Assembly: GCA_964588705.1 (NCBI GenBank) | Contig: CAZPQV010000089.1 | Location: forward strand, 1 to 7,301 | Direction of reading: 5' to 3' | Length of the DNA: 7,301 bases | Source: CAZPQV01 sp964588705 | GTDB taxonomy: Bacteria; Bacteroidota; Bacteroidia; Flavobacteriales; Weeksellaceae | Part shown: piece by piece, positions 5,621-7,301 of the stretch | How the letters are laid out: every line of letters starts with the position of its first letter | Position numbering within the stretch: the first letter of the stretch is position 1 | Translations under genes and position numbers: made by a program | Notes under the pieces: model-generated | What the model was told of the DNA's origin: nothing | The model's input: only the letters and a program-made list of their open reading frames with translations | The model's database searches: none

Positions 5621-7301
5621 ATGAAAATAGATTTCAAAAAAATAAGCATGTTTTCAATTCTCATATTACTTGTTTTTTGTGGCTGTCGAGGAGAATTTAA
5701 CCAAAATTTTGAAATAGAAAACACAAAAAACACAAATTTCTTTAATAGTAAAGTAGATGCTGAAATTGTTGAAATTGTAAAGAAAATTAATGATAAAACT
5801 AACTTTGTTAGTAAAATATCTGATAAATTTGGACTGCCTGACTGGGAAAATGCAAATAAATCTACAGGCTCATATACCAGTAAAGATATTAATGAAACCA
5901 TTATCATTCCTTTAAAAGATGAAAATAACATCCACCTAACTTCTTTGCTTTTTATCGAAAATGCAAGTTCGGATAATCCAAATGTTTACACTGTTACAAA
6001 TCATCAATTGTATCAGTATCTTATTGACAAAAGAAACAAATTAAGTGATAAAGAAAATTTAATGATGACATTTCTTCATTTTGATAATCAAATATTTGGG
6101 CGTGAAAATTATTATAATATGCCGAAAGATTTATTTACAAAATTTTTGAAAAGCTCAAAACATAAATTAGGAACAATGCACTTATTTGGAAAAAGAACAT
6201 CTTCTCCAACTGCAAAAGATAGTACGTTTTGTTTAATAGTAGAAAACTGCAATGGTCTTTGTAATGGCCCCTGTGATGGTTGTGGAGTGTGCACAACAAG
6301 TTTATGCTACAATTTAGGTGGAGGTTATGATTCTGGTGGAGGAGACTTTGGAGAAGGTGGACCTTATAATGGAGGTACAACACCAGTAGGAAGTGGAGGT
6401 GGAACGACAGTAATAAATGCACCTTGGTACTTAAATTCCGGAATTGATATGAGTTTATATACCAATCACGTAAGAAAAATTTATTTTTCACTTGGTAACT
6501 TTGGTATGTATCTAAATCAATCTCATGTTGACTTTCTACAGGAAAGGTTAGATATAACTTCGATGTTTAATAACTATTTTGCTTCTGCAGCATCGTTAAA
6601 TGAAGCGAAATTTGCATTTTGGGGAATTAATTATTTTATACAAAATCCTGATGTTACTGTAACTGAGTTCAAAAACTGGTTCATCGAAGGAAGTCTTTCT
6701 ATAAATCTTATGAATGAATTTATACAAGATTTAAATAACCCTAAAATTGTAAAACCAACAAAAAAATTTAAAAATCATCAAAGGGTTAATTGTATTTTTA
6801 ATAAAGCCAAAAATGCTCCTAATTTTAAACAATACCTCCAGAATTTTGACGGTCGTTTTTCTACGGCACATCTATCTTTTGATTTGAAACCATTAGCTAA
6901 TAATGATGCTAATGCAGAAACTAGTCCACCTAAAGCATATTGGATTAATATTGTTCTTAATTCAAATAACTTGAATAGACCTAGTCTTGATATTGCTCGA
7001 ACTTTGATGCATGAGATTATACATGCAGAGATGTTTAGAATTTTACTATCTTTAGCACCTACGAGCAATGGAGAAATTAATGTAACAGAGTTAACCAATA
7101 TGTTAAACACTCATAATTATCCCGGTATTTATGATTATTTTAGACGATACGGCTTAAATAATATGCAACATCAACAGATGTCCGCTCATTATATAGGTAT
7201 TATGAAAAACTATCTTAAACAAATAGATAATACTATCACTGATTTTCAAGCAGAATCAATTTCTTGGGTAGGGTTACAAGGAACTATTGCTTGGAATAAT
7301 T
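5621..7301 (+). CDS. Large predicted lipoprotein with Cys-rich knot, Gly-rich linker and HEIIH zincin-like domain (3' end beyond window)
   Basis: Open for 560 codons with no stop before the window end. The start at 5621 gives MKIDFKKISMFSILILLVF and then CGC, a signal peptide with the likely lipidated Cys at residue 22. An in-frame ATG at 5564 would add 19 polar residues and spoil this. Residues 25-200 form a soluble domain (KISDKFGLPDWENA, then ETIIIPLKDE) resembling the N-terminal part of secreted Bacteroidota proteins of unknown function. Cys 204, 210, 214, 218, 221, 224 and 229 form a tight cluster, followed by a Gly-rich linker (about 232-263). The C-terminal part is helical, with RTLMHEIIHAEMF (HExxH at 464-468), then QHQQMSAHY (His 517 and 523) and AESISW (Glu 545), candidates for further zinc ligands. 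This suggests a surface-exposed metallopeptidase. The substrate is unknown, and the true third ligand may lie beyond the window. Confidence 0.8.
   Translation, partial: MKIDFKKISMFSILILLVFCGCRGEFNQNFEIENTKNTNFFNSKVDAEIVEIVKKINDKTNFVSKISDKFGLPDWENANKSTGSYTSKDINETIIIPLKDENNIHLTSLLFIENASSDNPNVYTVTNHQLYQYLIDKRNKLSDKENLMMTFLHFDNQIFGRENYYNMPKDLFTKFLKSSKHKLGTMHLFGKRTSSPTAKDSTFCLIVENCNGLCNGPCDGCGVCTTSLCYNLGGGYDSGGGDFGEGGPYNGGTTPVGSGGGTTVINAPWYLNSGIDMSLYTNHVRKIYFSLGNFGMYLNQSHVDFLQERLDITSMFNNYFASAASLNEAKFAFWGINYFIQNPDVTVTEFKNWFIEGSLSINLMNEFIQDLNNPKIVKPTKKFKNHQRVNCIFNKAKNAPNFKQYLQNFDGRFSTAHLSFDLKPLANNDANAETSPPKAYWINIVLNSNNLNRPSLDIARTLMHEIIHAEMFRILLSLAPTSNGEINVTELTNMLNTHNYPGIYDYFRRYGLNNMQHQQMSAHYIGIMKNYLKQIDNTITDFQAESISWVGLQGTIAWNN

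Noticed and set aside
5605..7110. Several minus-strand open frames opposite the large lipoprotein gene
   Set aside because: They are short, overlap one another and lie antisense to a 560-codon frame with signal peptide, Cys cluster and HEIIH motif.

Overview
The window is AT-rich. Its protein families point to the Bacteroidota, most likely a Flavobacteriia/Weeksellaceae member of the Chryseobacterium-Elizabethkingia-Riemerella type. The main clues are a TPR-membrane-AraC regulator of the kind common there, a helix-turn-helix/DnaD-like/DnaC-like cassette typical of mobile DNA in this phylum, several lipoproteins, no clear Shine-Dalgarno sequences, and a TAnnTTTG-type -7 box. The genus is inferred from remembered family resemblance, not from a search.

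Left part (1-2878, all minus strand). Read in transcription order, a small excisionase-type HTH protein (2878-2621) is followed after 7 bases by a DnaD-like replication protein (2613-1825). That gene overlaps a DnaC-like AAA+ helicase loader (1835-1256). Together they look like the replication/helicase-loading module of an integrated element. A separate gene with its own candidate promoter follows: a Schlafen/AlbA_2 plus GHKL-type ATP-binding protein (1092 to beyond base 1). Two 10-N assembly gaps (271-280 and 1672-1681) interrupt the last two genes. In both, the flanking coding frames join only if the missing length is a multiple of three, so the 10 N are placeholders and neither gene need be a pseudogene.

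Middle (2879-3452). This is 574 bases without a convincing gene but with much structure: tandem 10-bp GACTATTCTG-like repeats, a long imperfect hairpin (3089-3147) followed on the minus strand by a T7 run, and a set of short direct and inverted repeats (3247-3384). It may hold the control region or origin of the replication cassette, and the end of the upstream regulator's transcript.

Right part (3453-7301). A minus-strand TPR sensor with a C-terminal AraC-type DNA-binding domain appears to carry a one-base deletion in a T7 homopolymer inside its signal peptide. Restoring one T joins a proper ATG and signal peptide to the rest of the protein. Divergent from it are a previously uncalled 58-residue lipoprotein (5364-5540) and a long lipoprotein (5621 to past the window end) with a Cys-rich knot, a Gly-rich linker and a C-terminal HEIIH zinc-protease-like motif. 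The sensor is a plausible but unproven regulator of the two lipoprotein genes.
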